The notes under the pieces: generated by a model
Database searches by the model: none
What the model was told of the DNA's origin: nothing
The model's input: the letters and a program-made list of their open reading frames with translations, nothing else
Made by a program: the position numbers and the translations under genes
In this document: positions 38,722 through 48,320 of the stretch, piece by piece
Numbering within the stretch: position 1 is the first letter of the stretch
Layout: each line of letters opens with the position of its first letter
Assembly: GCF_003590945.1 (NCBI RefSeq)
Contig: NZ_QYUK01000011.1
Location: 2,260,001-2,324,000 of the forward strand
From: Oleomonas cavernae
GTDB taxonomy: Bacteria > Pseudomonadota > Alphaproteobacteria > Zavarziniales > Zavarziniaceae
DNA: 64,000 nucleotides
Direction of reading: 5' to 3'

Positions 38722-40282
38722 TGCCCTTGGGATCGAGCCGGCGCTTGACCGCCTGAAGCGCCGCGACGGCCAGGCCCGGCACCTCGCGGGCATAATGCGC
38801 CGCGTGATCGCGCCCCACCGCATGGTGATGGGTGATCGTGCCGCCCAGCTCGATCAGGGCATCGGAGGCCGCCTGCTTCACCACCTGCCATTGGCCGATC
38901 AGATCGGCCAGATCCCCACGGCCGAGGCCGTAGAAAGTGAAATAGGGCGCGGCGCCATCGGCATAGACATGGGTCAGGCGGCAGGTCACCTGCCCCGGCC
39001 GGCCCGTAACCCTGAGGATTGCGTCGCGCACCCGGGCCTTCACCGTGTCGACAAAATCGTCGAAGCGGTCCCAGGTGATCGCGGTCTCGAACGTGTCGAC
39101 CATGACCCCGCGGGCGACCAGCACCTCGCGGTAATAGGGCGCCCGCAGGAAGGCGTTGCGCCATGCCCCGGCCGCCCCCTCGCGCTGGCCGCCGGTGCTC
39201 GAAGCCTTGGGCGGCGCAAAGCGGCCGCCATGGGCACGGCAGATCTCGAGCGCGCCGGCCATCAGCGCATCGAGCGGGGCACCGGCGCTTTCGAAGCCCA
39301 GCACCAGCAGGTCGGCGCTGCCGTCGCCGGCGAAGGTGGCCAACGCTTCGCCGGCATCGATCAGGCGGCAATTAGCCGGCTGGAATCCGGCCTGCACGAT
39401 CTCCCGGATCGCCTCGGCGCCACGATGGAAACCGTCGAAGGCGATCGAGGTGCCGAGGCGCTGCTTGGGGATATCCTGCAGGCGCATCCAGGCGCTGGCG
39501 AGAATGCCGAAAGCCCCTTCCGACCCGGCGACCCAGCGATTGGTGTCGGGGCCGGCGCCCGAGGCCGGCAGGCGCCTGGTCTCGATCCGGCCCGCCGGCG
39601 TCACCAGGGTGACGGCCTCGACGAATTCCTCGATATGGGTGGGACCGGTGGCGTAGTGGCCGCCGGAACGCGTCACGATCCAGCCGCCCAGGGTGGAGAA
39701 TTCGAAGCTCTGGGGAAAATGGCGCAGGGTCAGGCCATGGGGCTTCAGGCCCGCCTCCAGCGCCGGGCCGAACATGCCGCCCTCGATCAGCGCGGCACGG
39801 CTGGTGCGGTCGATCTCGCGGATCCTGTCCAGCCGCCCCATGTCGAGGCTGAGTGCTGCGCGGTCGCCGGGCGGTGTAACCCCACCCACCACGCTGGAGC
39901 CACCGCCGAACGGGATCAGGGCCACATCCTGCGCCCCGGCCCAGTCCATCAGGGCGGCGATATCGGCCTCGTCACGCGGGAAGGCGACCAGGTCGGGCGC
40001 CGTCGTGAAATCGCGCAGGAACGGCTTCACCTGATCGGGGAAGGAACGCCCCAGGGCGTGCACCAGCCGCGCGTGATGATCAGCGGTGACGATGCCGGCC
40101 AGCGACGCCGGCACCTGGACCCGCGGCCGGCCCAGCGAGATTTCTTCAGGCGCCGGCGGCGGCACGACGCCCAAGCTGTCGACCCCGAAACGCTGTGCGG
40201 CCAGGCCCGCCAGCATCCCGACCTCCGCCTCGCTCGCCCCCTCGTCGGCAAAGCCCCAGCCCCAGAATTTCCGCTGCCGCAT
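38690..40282 (-). CDS. FAD-linked oxidase (glycolate-oxidase/alkyldihydroxyacetonephosphate synthase-like)
   Basis: 530-residue flavoprotein. PCMH-type FAD domain: VAFPRDEADIAALMDWA, ALIPFGGGSSVVGG, GGMFGPALEAGLKPHGLTLRHF, STLGGWIVTRSGGHYATG, VAGSEGAFGILASA. C-terminal FAD oxidase domain with TCRLTHVYADGAAPYFTF, GGTITHHHAVGRDHA and end LDPKGIMNPGVL. The HHH and tail resemble alkyldihydroxyacetonephosphate synthase; electron acceptor and substrate uncertain. ATG 40282 (MRQRKFWGWGF) chosen. Confidence 0.85.
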   Translation of the reverse strand: MRQRKFWGWGFADEGASEAEVGMLAGLAAQRFGVDSLGVVPPPAPEEISLGRPRVQVPASLAGIVTADHHARLVHALGRSFPDQVKPFLRDFTTAPDLVAFPRDEADIAALMDWAGAQDVALIPFGGGSSVVGGVTPPGDRAALSLDMGRLDRIREIDRTSRAALIEGGMFGPALEAGLKPHGLTLRHFPQSFEFSTLGGWIVTRSGGHYATGPTHIEEFVEAVTLVTPAGRIETRRLPASGAGPDTNRWVAGSEGAFGILASAWMRLQDIPKQRLGTSIAFDGFHRGAEAIREIVQAGFQPANCRLIDAGEALATFAGDGSADLLVLGFESAGAPLDALMAGALEICRAHGGRFAPPKASSTGGQREGAAGAWRNAFLRAPYYREVLVARGVMVDTFETAITWDRFDDFVDTVKARVRDAILRVTGRPGQVTCRLTHVYADGAAPYFTFYGLGRGDLADLIGQWQVVKQAASDALIELGGTITHHHAVGRDHAAHYAREVPGLAVAALQAVKRRLDPKGIMNPGVLLPG

Positions 40283-40366
40283 CCCGCTCCCCCGTCCTTG
40301 ACCCGTCATGCGCGGGTCTTGGGCGAAGGATGGCAGGGCCGGGCAAAGGAGGAAACCACCTTGATC

Positions 40367-40444
40367 GTCATCCCGGCGAAGGCCGGGATCCATTCTGGGC
40401 CAGCGCGAGATGTCCCAATGGATTCCGGCCTTCGCCGGAATGAC
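40367..40444. repeat. 78-bp palindromic intergenic repeat, family 1 copy B
   Basis: Begins GTCATCCCGGCGAAGGCCGG and ends CCGGCCTTCGCCGGAATGAC; same length as and very similar to 4711-4788. It lies between accA and the FAD oxidase gene. Confidence 0.85.
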
Positions 40445-40462
40445 GTTTTGGATTACAGGAGG

Positions 40463-41419
40463 TCAGATGATCGCGGTGCGGCCGAGCGCCAGGAATTTCT
40501 CGCGGCGTTCGCGGCGGATGGTGGCGGCGTCCTTGCCCTTGAATTCGTCGAGCGCGGTCGAGATGGCGTGGCCGACCGAGGCGATCGCCGCCTTGGGGTC
40601 GCGCTGGGCACCGCCCAGAGGCTCCGAGACCACGGCGTCGATGACGCCCAGGCGGATCAGGTCCTGGGCCGTGAGTTTCAGGGCCGCGGCGGCGTCCTGG
40701 GCCTTTTCGGCCGAGCGCCACAGGATTGAGGCACAGCCTTCGGGCGAGATCACCGAATAGACCGCGTGTTCGAGCATCAGCACGCGGTTGGCCGTGGCCA
40801 GCGCGACCGCGCCGCCCGAGCCGCCCTCGCCCACGATCACCGCGACATTGGGCACACCCACGCGCAGGCATTGCTCGGTCGAGCGGGCGATGGCTTCCGA
40901 CTGGCCGCGCGCCTCGGCCTCGACGCCGGGAAAGGCGCCCGGGGTGTCGATCAGGGTGATGACGGCCATGCCGAAGCGGTCGGCCAGGTCCATCAGGCGG
41001 ATCGCCTTGCGGTAGCCCTCGGGCTTGGCCATGCCGAAGTTGTGGCGCAGGCGGCCTTCGGTGTCCGAGCCCTTTTCATGGCCGATGACCACCACGGGGC
41101 GGCCGCGGAAGCGGCCCATGCCGCCCAGGATCGCCTTGTCGTCGCCGAAGGCCCGGTCGCCCGCCAGCGGCACGAAATCCTCGATCAGCATGCGGACATA
41201 ATCGTTGAAGCGCGGGCGCGACTGATGCCGCGCCACCTGGGTCTTCTGCCAGGCGGAAAGCTTGCCGTAGGTCTGGCGCAGCAGCAGGTCGGCCTTCACC
41301 TCGAGCCGAGCGACATCCTCGGCGATCGAAATGCCCTGCGTCGCCGGCATGGCCTGCAGTTCCTTGATCTTCGCCTCGAGTTCCGCAATCGGCTTCTCGA
41401 AGTCGAGGAACGTAACCAT
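40463..41419 (-). CDS. accA: acetyl-CoA carboxylase, carboxyltransferase subunit alpha
   Basis: 318-residue alpha subunit, which with AccD moves CO2 from biotin to acetyl-CoA in fatty acid synthesis. Seen: [15 protein letters not shown] coiled start, [70 protein letters not shown] and [20 protein letters not shown]. Length matches E. coli AccA (319). ATG 41419 chosen. Confidence 0.97.
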   Translation of the reverse strand: MVTFLDFEKPIAELEAKIKELQAMPATQGISIAEDVARLEVKADLLLRQTYGKLSAWQKTQVARHQSRPRFNDYVRMLIEDFVPLAGDRAFGDDKAILGGMGRFRGRPVVVIGHEKGSDTEGRLRHNFGMAKPEGYRKAIRLMDLADRFGMAVITLIDTPGAFPGVEAEARGQSEAIARSTEQCLRVGVPNVAVIVGEGGSGGAVALATANRVLMLEHAVYSVISPEGCASILWRSAEKAQDAAAALKLTAQDLIRLGVIDAVVSEPLGGAQRDPKAAIASVGHAISTALDEFKGKDAATIRRERREKFLALGRTAII

Positions 41420-41467
41420 TGACCGACCTCTTCCCTTGCCCCACCAGCCCCCTGAACCGGGCTCTGC

Positions 41468-42445
41468 CTACTTGTTGGCGATACGATCCGCCTGGGTGAC
41501 CAGTGCCTGCGCCTGGCGGATCGACGCGAGATCGATCAGCTTGCCGTCCAGCGACACCGCGCCCTTGCCCTCGGCCTGGGCCTGGGCCATGGCTTCGAGG
41601 ATGCGCCGCGCCTTGGTAACTTCCTTTTCAGGCGGCGTGAAGACCTCATTCGCAACCGGGATCTGCTTGGGATGGATGGCCCACTTGCCTTCGCAGCCCA
41701 GAACGGCGGCGCGCAAGGCCTGGGCGCGGTAGCCGTCCGAGTCGGAATAGTCGCCGAAGGGGCCGTCGATCGGGCGCAGGCCGTTGGCGCGGGCCGCCAC
41801 CACCATGCGGGCGATGGCGTAGTGCCACATGTCGCCCCAGTGGCGGAAGCGCTCGCCCGCCTCGTCCGGGTCGGTCAGCACGGCATAGCCCGGGTTGGGG
41901 CCGCCGATCTGGGTGGTCTGCGCCCGGGTCGAGGCGGCATAGTCGGCAACACCGAAATGCAGCGACTCGTTGCGCTTGGAAGCGGCCGCGATCTCGTGGA
42001 TGTTCTGCATGCCGAGCGCGGTTTCGATGATGTGCTCCAGGCCGATCTTCTTCTTGCGGCCGATCGCCGCCTCGATCTGGGTCAGCATCATGTCGACGGC
42101 ATAGACGTCCGACGCGGTGCCGACCTTGGGGATCATGATCAGGTCCAGGCGCTCGCCGCCCCGCTCGACCACTTCCACGATGTCCTTGTAGGCATAGTGG
42201 GTGTCGAGGCCGTTGATGCGCACGGCGATGGTCTTGTCGCCCCAGTCCACGTCGTGCAGGGCCTGGATGATGTTCTCGCGCGCCTTGGGCTTGTCGTCGG
42301 GGGCGACCGCATCCTCGAGGTCGAGGAAAATCACGTCGGCGGCCGATTTCGCCGCCTTTTCGAACATGTGCGTGCTCGAGCCGGGGACGGCGAGTTCACA
42401 GCGGTTCAGGCGGGCGGGGGCTTGTTCGACGATCTTGAAGCTCAT
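41468..42445 (-). CDS. L-malyl-CoA/beta-methylmalyl-CoA lyase (CitE-like)
   Basis: 325-residue HpcH/HpaI-family lyase. NRCELAVPGSSTHMFEKAAKS, ADVIFLDLEDAVAPDDK, VRINGLDTHYAYKD, IMIPKVGTASDVYAVD, LHFGVADYAASTRAQTT and KWAIHPKQIPVANEVFTP match the Rhodobacter Mcl1 type, which cleaves malyl-CoA and methylmalyl-CoA. It would link with acyl-CoA metabolism here (mutase, acyl-CoA dehydrogenase) in the ethylmalonyl-CoA or a related route. Other CitE-like roles are not excluded. ATG 42445. Confidence 0.84.
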   Translation of the reverse strand: MSFKIVEQAPARLNRCELAVPGSSTHMFEKAAKSAADVIFLDLEDAVAPDDKPKARENIIQALHDVDWGDKTIAVRINGLDTHYAYKDIVEVVERGGERLDLIMIPKVGTASDVYAVDMMLTQIEAAIGRKKKIGLEHIIETALGMQNIHEIAAASKRNESLHFGVADYAASTRAQTTQIGGPNPGYAVLTDPDEAGERFRHWGDMWHYAIARMVVAARANGLRPIDGPFGDYSDSDGYRAQALRAAVLGCEGKWAIHPKQIPVANEVFTPPEKEVTKARRILEAMAQAQAEGKGAVSLDGKLIDLASIRQAQALVTQADRIANK

Positions 42446-42513
42446 CAGGCGTCTCCGGTGGCGGCGCGCGACCCTAGAAAGCAGTGCCGAGCTTGTCAAC
42501 GCGCGCCGCGGGC

Positions 42514-43509
42514 TCAATTTGTGCGGCGCGGCAATTTTGCCATCGGATGGTGCCGGTTGACGAGGGTCCTGAGCTTCTCGTCGAGCACATGGGTGTAAAT
42601 TTCCGTGGTCGAGATGTCGGCATGGCCCAAAAGCGTCTGGACCACACGCAAATCCGCCCCGTGGGCCAGCAGGTGGCTGGCAAAGGCATGGCGCAGGACG
42701 TGGGGCGAGACCCGCTCGGGCTCGATCCCCGCCTCGATGGCCAGGGCCTTCATGCCCTGCGCGAAGTGCTGGCGGGTCATGTGGCCGGTGGCGGTGCCGG
42801 CCGGAAACAGCCATTTCGCCTGTTTGGGCAGCAAGGCGGCGGGGCGCACCTCCAGCCAGCGGCTGAGTGCTGCCCGGGCCGGCTGCGACAGCGGCACCAG
42901 GCGCTCCCGCCCGCCCTTGCCCCGCACCAGGGCGAAGCGGGGATCGTGCGCGAGGGCTGCCAGCGGCAGGCCGACCAGTTCGCTCACCCGCAGGCCGGTG
43001 GCATAAAGCATTTCGACCAGGGCCAGTTGGCGCAGGGCGCGGCGCTGGCGCGACAGGCCGGCGGCCGTCTCGATGCCCTTGACCGCCGCCTGCAGCAAGG
43101 CCTCGACCTCCTCCTCGCTCAGGTACTTGGGCAGCCGGCGGCCGCGGCGCGGCGCCTCGATCCGGCTGGTGGGATCGTCGGTGCGCACGCCGTCGGCCAG
43201 CACGAAGCGATGAAACTGGCGCAGGGCCGACAGCCGCCGCGCCGCCGTGGCGGGCTTCAGGCCCCGGCCCTCGACACTGGCGAAATAGGCTTCGACATCC
43301 TCAGGCGCCGCTTGCCCCAAGGTGCGCCCCTGGCGGACAAGGAAGCCGGCATAGTCGGCCAGGTCCCGGCGGTAGCTGGCGATGGTATTGGCGGCGGCGT
43401 TGCGTTCCGCCGTCATCATTTCGAGGAAAGTCTCGATCAGGCTGTCGGCCTCGCCCAGCGATGGCGCGGCCTTGGGCGGCCGGCCGCGACGGCGTGCCGG
43501 CGTGCTCAC
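42514..43509 (-). CDS. xerD: site-specific tyrosine recombinase XerD
   Basis: 331-residue tyrosine recombinase acting with XerC at dif to resolve chromosome dimers. Catalytic residues: Arg174 (ATGLRVSEL), Lys198 (RGKGGRERLVPL), His270/Arg273 (SPHVLRHAFASH), His296 (LLGHADIS), Tyr305 (TTEIYTHV). N-terminal SAM-like DNA-binding domain residues about 20-105. A short basic stretch (ARRRGRPPK) leads. Downstream overlap of 4 bp with the next upstream gene's stop shows an operon; it is next to accA/aroK as in many alphaproteobacteria. Confidence 0.93.
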   Translation of the reverse strand: MSTPARRRGRPPKAAPSLGEADSLIETFLEMMTAERNAAANTIASYRRDLADYAGFLVRQGRTLGQAAPEDVEAYFASVEGRGLKPATAARRLSALRQFHRFVLADGVRTDDPTSRIEAPRRGRRLPKYLSEEEVEALLQAAVKGIETAAGLSRQRRALRQLALVEMLYATGLRVSELVGLPLAALAHDPRFALVRGKGGRERLVPLSQPARAALSRWLEVRPAALLPKQAKWLFPAGTATGHMTRQHFAQGMKALAIEAGIEPERVSPHVLRHAFASHLLAHGADLRVVQTLLGHADISTTEIYTHVLDEKLRTLVNRHHPMAKLPRRTN

Positions 43510-45377
43510 AGGCCGGCCGCGAGCGCGGCCTCGATGGCGAGCGCCGTCGCTTCGCCGTCCAGGCCGACCCGGCGCAGGCTGGTCACCGCGACATTCAGTT
43601 CCGCCGGCCCGACGGCCGACAGCGGCCGGTCGCCCAGGATGACCAGGACGATGGCAATGGCCTCGCCGCGCCGGCTGGACAGGATCATGTCCTCAAGCTG
43701 CCGGCTGACCCCTTCGGGTACCTTGGCGCTGCCGTCATAGCCCGCGCGCCCGGCATCGGCCAGCTTGGCCGGGACAGGCAGGTTGAGGCCGTCGAGCAGG
43801 GCCGCGGCGATGGCCAGCCGGCGCGCGCCGGCCGCCCCGCCGCTGGTCGCCTCGATGAAGCCGTCGACCCCGCCGGGCGGCGGCTTGCCGCCGCTGCCGC
43901 TGAGAATCGCCTGATGGAGCCAGAGCAGGGTAACCGCCTTGGCGGGCCGACCGCCCGCGGCCTGGCCCAGGCGCATGATCTGGGCCAGGGCGGCGGCCTC
44001 GTCGCCGGCCCACAGGGCGGCCCGGGCCAGGGCCGCCCCGATGGGCGGCGGCAGCGACTGGCCGGCAACATCGGTGATGGCCTGGGCCTCGACCCGGGCC
44101 AGGGTGCCGGACAGTTCCTCGCCCGCGCCGGCCTCGATCAGGGTGGCCACGGCCTGGGCGCGCACCGCCGGGCCCGAGGCCTCGACCACCGCCCGGTGCA
44201 ACGAGGCCCGCCGCAGCGACGGCGCCAGGCCCGCCACCGCGCCCGTCGGCGTCGGCCCGGTCGAGTAGAGTTCGGCCAAGGTGAACGCCGGCACGATACC
44301 CACCGCCTCGCCCCGTTCGGCGGCGGCAAGCCGATCTTCCAGCGGCCCGGTCGCGCGAGCCAGCAAGGCCAAGTTGAGCGGCGCCATCGCCTTGTAGCCG
44401 TCAGCGGTCAGGGCGATGCCCTGCGCCTCGGCCGCCCACAGGCTCAGCGTGTCGGCGGCATCGACCACGGCGGCCGGCGGCCGTTGCCCGCCGGTCAGGC
44501 CGGCGATCAATTGCCCGAAGCCCTCGGGGACGTTGCCGCGTTCCCGCGCCAGTTCCAGCGCGATCTGGGCCCCGGCCGAATCGCCGTTGGTCGCCCGGCA
44601 CAGGGCCACGGCGCGCAGCACGTCGACCTGCCGGCCGGCCTCGCCGTCCAGGCGGTCCAGGCCGGCGGTGCACAGGCGCTGACGGTCGGACAGGGCGGCG
44701 AGACCGTCGACCACGGCACTCAGCGCGTCGATCGGCAGCTTGGCCAGGCCGGCTTGCGCCAGCGCACCCAGCGCCTCGGCCTCGCCGGCCTTGGCCAGGC
44801 GCTGGACCGATTCGGCGCGCACCGACGAAAACGGCATCTCGACGGTCAACAGACGGCGCGTCAGATCACGGGCCACCGTGCTGCGCGCCGGGGCCGGCAG
44901 GCGCGGCACCAATTGCTCGACCAGGGCCTTGTCGGCGTTCAGCCACAGGGTGCGGCCGAAAACCTCCCCGCCCGGAACGACGGGCAGCGGCAGCGGCTCG
45001 GTCATTGCCGCCACCGCAGGCGGATCGAGGGGCACCATCTCGATGGCACCGGGCAAGGCGGCACCGCGCGGATCGGTGCCGTAGAGCGGCGTGCCCAGCG
45101 CCCCGGGCTGGCCGCCCGGGCGGCTGATGCTGGGCGTGGGATCGATCATGCCGGGCGGGGTCAGTTCGATCGGCCCGCCGGCGATGGGCATCGGCACGTC
45201 CGGGATCGGCACCGGCGGCTGGCCGGCCGGCGAGGCCGGGTCCAGCACCGGCGGCAGCAGGCTCAGCGGCCCGGCGGCAGGCGGCGACTGGGCCTGTGCC
45301 GCAAAAGGCAGTAGCGCGACGGCGGTGGTCGCGAGAAGGCGACGGAGGGGGTGGCCCCTACTCCGGGAACCGGTCAT
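43506..45377 (-). CDS. secreted Ala/Pro-rich protein of unknown function
   Basis: 623-residue protein with Sec signal (LLATTAVALLPFAAQA). A Pro-rich stretch (30-130) precedes an alpha-helical region of repeated Ala/Leu-rich helices, with the look of TPR/SEL1-like solenoids but no clean motif. Conserved hypothetical in this position, between a 46-residue membrane protein and xerD. Its stop overlaps the xerD start (ATGA type), so they are co-translated. Function unknown. Confidence 0.7.
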   Translation of the reverse strand: MTGSRSRGHPLRRLLATTAVALLPFAAQAQSPPAAGPLSLLPPVLDPASPAGQPPVPIPDVPMPIAGGPIELTPPGMIDPTPSISRPGGQPGALGTPLYGTDPRGAALPGAIEMVPLDPPAVAAMTEPLPLPVVPGGEVFGRTLWLNADKALVEQLVPRLPAPARSTVARDLTRRLLTVEMPFSSVRAESVQRLAKAGEAEALGALAQAGLAKLPIDALSAVVDGLAALSDRQRLCTAGLDRLDGEAGRQVDVLRAVALCRATNGDSAGAQIALELARERGNVPEGFGQLIAGLTGGQRPPAAVVDAADTLSLWAAEAQGIALTADGYKAMAPLNLALLARATGPLEDRLAAAERGEAVGIVPAFTLAELYSTGPTPTGAVAGLAPSLRRASLHRAVVEASGPAVRAQAVATLIEAGAGEELSGTLARVEAQAITDVAGQSLPPPIGAALARAALWAGDEAAALAQIMRLGQAAGGRPAKAVTLLWLHQAILSGSGGKPPPGGVDGFIEATSGGAAGARRLAIAAALLDGLNLPVPAKLADAGRAGYDGSAKVPEGVSRQLEDMILSSRRGEAIAIVLVILGDRPLSAVGPAELNVAVTSLRRVGLDGEATALAIEAALAAGL

Positions 45378-45498
45378 TGGGCAGAACCTGTTCCACCCGC
45401 TCCCGCTGAATGGGAGGATCGAAGGTCGCGAGGTAGATCGCGCCACCCACCACAGCGGCGAGCACGACCCCGGTCAAGATGATGATCAATTTCGGCAT
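45358..45498 (-). CDS. 46-residue single-helix membrane protein
   Basis: Starts ATG 45498: MPKLIIILTGVVLAAVVGGA is one transmembrane helix, followed by a short periplasmic tail with TFDPPIQRERVEQVLPNDRF. The 'PP..R.E.V.P.DRFP' end recurs in small alphaproteobacterial proteins before the gene at 43506. It overlaps that gene's start by 20 bp, supporting coupling. Role unknown. Confidence 0.65.
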   Translation of the reverse strand: MPKLIIILTGVVLAAVVGGAIYLATFDPPIQRERVEQVLPNDRFPE

Positions 45499-45657
45499 GG
45501 CGCGAGAATATGTATGGCCCTGGGCAGGATTATGGCGGGGTGCGGATCGTTCGCGTCGCTGTTGCGCCGCGCGAATCCATCGCCCCGCCGACAAGATGCA
45601 GGCACTCTAGGAGCCGCGCCTGCGCATCACAAGGGCCTGGGCCCATAAGGGCACGGC

Positions 45658-46290
45658 TTGAAAGATCGGCGCCCACGGGGCACATTCCGCGCCGTGGACG
45701 ACGATCTTCAATTCAACGATGCCCCTCACCCGGCACCCCCGCCCTTCCCCCTCGACCGCACCGTCGTGCTGGTCGGCCTGATGGGCGCCGGCAAGAGTTC
45801 GATCGGCCGGCGGCTGGCGCAGCGCCTGCACGTGCCCTTCATCGATGCCGACACCGAAATCGAGGCCGCCGCCGGCTGCTCCATCGACGAGATCTTCGAA
45901 CGCCACGGCGAAGCCGCCTTCCGCGACGGCGAGCGCCGGGTCATCGCCCGCCTGCTGGCCGACCATTCGCCCCATATCCTGGCGACCGGCGGCGGCGCCT
46001 TCATGGACCCCGAGACCCGCACCGCGATCAAGGCCGCCGCCACCTCGATCTGGCTGCGCGCCGATCTCGATGTCCTGCTGAAGCGGGTGAAGAAACGCAA
46101 CAACCGCCCGCTCCTGAAACGCGGCGATCCGCGCGAGATCCTCGAGCGGCTGATCTCCTCGCGCTATCCCGTCTATGCCCAGGCGGACCTGACCGTCGAG
46201 AGCCTGGACGGGCCCCACGAGCAGGTGGTCGAGGCCGTGATCGAGAAGATCGCATCGCTGCGCCGCGGCACACCGGGAACCCCATCATGA
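45658..46290 (+). CDS. aroK: shikimate kinase
   Basis: Shikimate to shikimate-3-phosphate kinase. Walker A GLMGAGKSS, DADTEIEAAAGCSIDEIF (shikimate site), RHGEAAFRDGERRV, LATGGGAFMD and the lid RPLLKRGDPREILERL. TTG 45658 has AAGGG at 45647-45651; GTG 45694 (198 aa) is an alternative that lacks a good RBS. Stop overlaps aroB start (ATGA). Confidence 0.94.
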   Translation: MKDRRPRGTFRAVDDDLQFNDAPHPAPPPFPLDRTVVLVGLMGAGKSSIGRRLAQRLHVPFIDADTEIEAAAGCSIDEIFERHGEAAFRDGERRVIARLLADHSPHILATGGGAFMDPETRTAIKAAATSIWLRADLDVLLKRVKKRNNRPLLKRGDPREILERLISSRYPVYAQADLTVESLDGPHEQVVEAVIEKIASLRRGTPGTPS

Positions 46291-47408
46291 GCGAGACTGT
46301 CCGCGTTCCTGTCGCCCTGGGCGAGCGCGCCTACGACATCTTCATCGGCGCCGGCGTGGTCGAGCGGCTGGGCGCCGGGGTGCGCGAGCTGTTTCCGCGC
46401 GGCCGGGCCCTGATCGTCACCGACGAGCATGTCGCCCCGCTGCATCTGGCCAAGGCCCAGGCCAGCCTCGACGGTGCCGGCGTGCGCCACCAGGCCATCG
46501 TCCTGCCGGCCGGCGAGGGCAGCAAGTCCTTCGCCATGCTGGAACGGCTGATGGCGCATCTGCTCGATGCCCGGATCGAGCGGCGCGACGCCGTCGTGGC
46601 GCTGGGCGGCGGTGTGATCGGTGACCTGGCGGGTTTCGCCGCGTCGATCGCCAAGCGCGGCGTCGATTTCGTGCAGGTGCCGACCACCATGCTGGCCCAG
46701 GTCGACAGTTCGGTGGGCGGCAAGACCGGCATCAACACCAGCCACGGCAAGAACCTGGTCGGTGCCTTCCACCAGCCGCGCCTGGTGCTGGCCGACATCG
46801 CCCTGCTCGAAACCCTGCCCCGGCGCGAATTGCTGGCCGGCTATGCCGAGGTGGTGAAGTACGGCCTGCTGGGCGACGCCGATTTCTTCGACTGGCTGGA
46901 AGTGCACGGCCCCGCCCTGGTCGACGGCGACCGGCCCGCGCGCATCGAGGCGGTGCGCCGCTCGGTCGTGGCCAAGGCCCGCATCGTCGCCGCCGACGAG
47001 CGCGAGACCGGCGAGCGAGCCCTGCTGAACCTGGGCCACACCTTCGGCCACGCGCTGGAAGCGGCGACCGGCTTCGGCCCGCGCCTGCTGCACGGCGAAG
47101 GCGTTGCCATCGGCATGCGCCTGGCCTTCGACCTCTCGGTGCGGCTGGGCCTGTGCCCGGGCCAGGATGCCGTGCGGGCGCGCCGCCACATGGCCGCCGT
47201 CGGCCTGCCCACCGCCCCGGCCGATATCGAAGGCGCCGCCGGCCTGGGCCCGGCTCTGGCACCGGCGGCCCTGATCGGCCACATGGCGCAGGACAAGAAG
47301 GTGCTGGACGGCAAGCTGACCTTCATCCTGGCCCGCGGCATCGGTGATGCCTTCATCACCCAGGACGTGCCGATCGAGGCTGTAGATGCCGTCCTGAAGG
47401 CGGCCTGA
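46287..47408 (+). CDS. aroB: 3-dehydroquinate synthase
   Basis: 373-residue NAD- and zinc-dependent enzyme of the second shikimate step. Seen: LPAGEGSKSF, VALGGGVIGDLAGFAAS, VQVPTTMLAQVDSSVGGKTG, GYAEVVKYGLLGD and LNLGHTFGHALEA with the zinc His. ATG 46287 overlaps aroK stop. Usual aroK-aroB pair. Confidence 0.97.
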   Translation: MSETVRVPVALGERAYDIFIGAGVVERLGAGVRELFPRGRALIVTDEHVAPLHLAKAQASLDGAGVRHQAIVLPAGEGSKSFAMLERLMAHLLDARIERRDAVVALGGGVIGDLAGFAASIAKRGVDFVQVPTTMLAQVDSSVGGKTGINTSHGKNLVGAFHQPRLVLADIALLETLPRRELLAGYAEVVKYGLLGDADFFDWLEVHGPALVDGDRPARIEAVRRSVVAKARIVAADERETGERALLNLGHTFGHALEAATGFGPRLLHGEGVAIGMRLAFDLSVRLGLCPGQDAVRARRHMAAVGLPTAPADIEGAAGLGPALAPAALIGHMAQDKKVLDGKLTFILARGIGDAFITQDVPIEAVDAVLKAA

Positions 47409-47488
47409 GGCGTTGTCGCGCTGCCTTGTAAGGCTGCGGCGGGCGCGTTAGGATTTGTCGCCGCAAAATGCAAGCCGGGGGGCCACGC

Positions 47489-48307
47489 ATGAGTGACGTA
47501 CCTGTCGTTCAGGCGTTTCCCAAGCGGCCCATCGCGATCAAGGTGGTGGCAGCCGACGTCCGGCGCCGCAGGCTGATGCTGGTCGGCGCCCTGCTGCTGT
47601 TCCTGCCCCTGGTCTGGTATGGCAATTCGACGCTGCAGCGCTGGTCGCTTCGGGCCGACCTGCGCGAGCGCGGTGTTACGGCCGAGGTACTGAACGCGGA
47701 AGGAAGCTGCCTGTCGCGGCGCGGTGTCAGCGGCGATACCCCGCGCGGCTGCGATTACGACATCCGCTATGCCGTCCGGCCCGAGCATGGCGGCGGCGAG
47801 CGCGAGGCGAGCGTCTATCTGCCGGGCGCGCCGCCGCTCGTCTTCGCCCCGAGCGTTCTCTACGATCCGCAAGACCCCAGCCGGGTGATGACCGAGCGCG
47901 CCGTCCAGCAGGACGATCGCATCGTCGACATCGCCATCCCCACGGCTCTGCTCACGCTGATGCCCCTGTTGGCGCTGCTCGTCTGGTTTGCCACCGGCAA
48001 GGGCGCGCTCGTCAAGGCCGCCGCGGCCCCCCGGCCGGCCATCGTTGCCATCGAGCGGGCGGTGCGCCGGCAGAACCGGCTGGAGATCTGGTTCCGCAAG
48101 CCCGACGGCAAGGGCCAGGGCATGAGGTCGTTCCCGAAAGGCGGGCCGCTGCTGGTGGCGCCGCCGCCTGGCGCGGCGCCGGACAAGCAATGGGCGCTGG
48201 CGCTGCTGAACCTCAGCGGCTACCCGATCCTGCTCGACGAGGAACTGGCCGAGTTGGAACTGACCGAGGCGGAGCGCGGCGCGATTTACCGGGCGGCGCG
48301 GGGATGA
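47489..48307 (+). CDS. DUF3592-like membrane protein
   Basis: 272-residue protein with two helices (LMLVGALLLFLPLVWYG at about 33-50 and IPTALLTLMPLLALLVWFA at about 145-165). Between them: LRERGVTAEVLNAEG, CDYDIRYAV, and LYDPQDPSRVMTE, the layout of DUF3592. A C-terminal cytoplasmic beta region follows. GGGG at 47477-47482 precedes ATG 47489. Function unknown. Confidence 0.7.
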   Translation: MSDVPVVQAFPKRPIAIKVVAADVRRRRLMLVGALLLFLPLVWYGNSTLQRWSLRADLRERGVTAEVLNAEGSCLSRRGVSGDTPRGCDYDIRYAVRPEHGGGEREASVYLPGAPPLVFAPSVLYDPQDPSRVMTERAVQQDDRIVDIAIPTALLTLMPLLALLVWFATGKGALVKAAAAPRPAIVAIERAVRRQNRLEIWFRKPDGKGQGMRSFPKGGPLLVAPPPGAAPDKQWALALLNLSGYPILLDEELAELELTEAERGAIYRAARG

Positions 48308-48320
48308 GGCCGGCCCCGCC

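Noticed and set aside
43461-45314. 617-codon plus-strand frame opposite the 623-residue protein
   Set aside because: Gln/Arg/Gly-rich antisense frame without motifs; the minus strand has a signal peptide and coupled neighbours.
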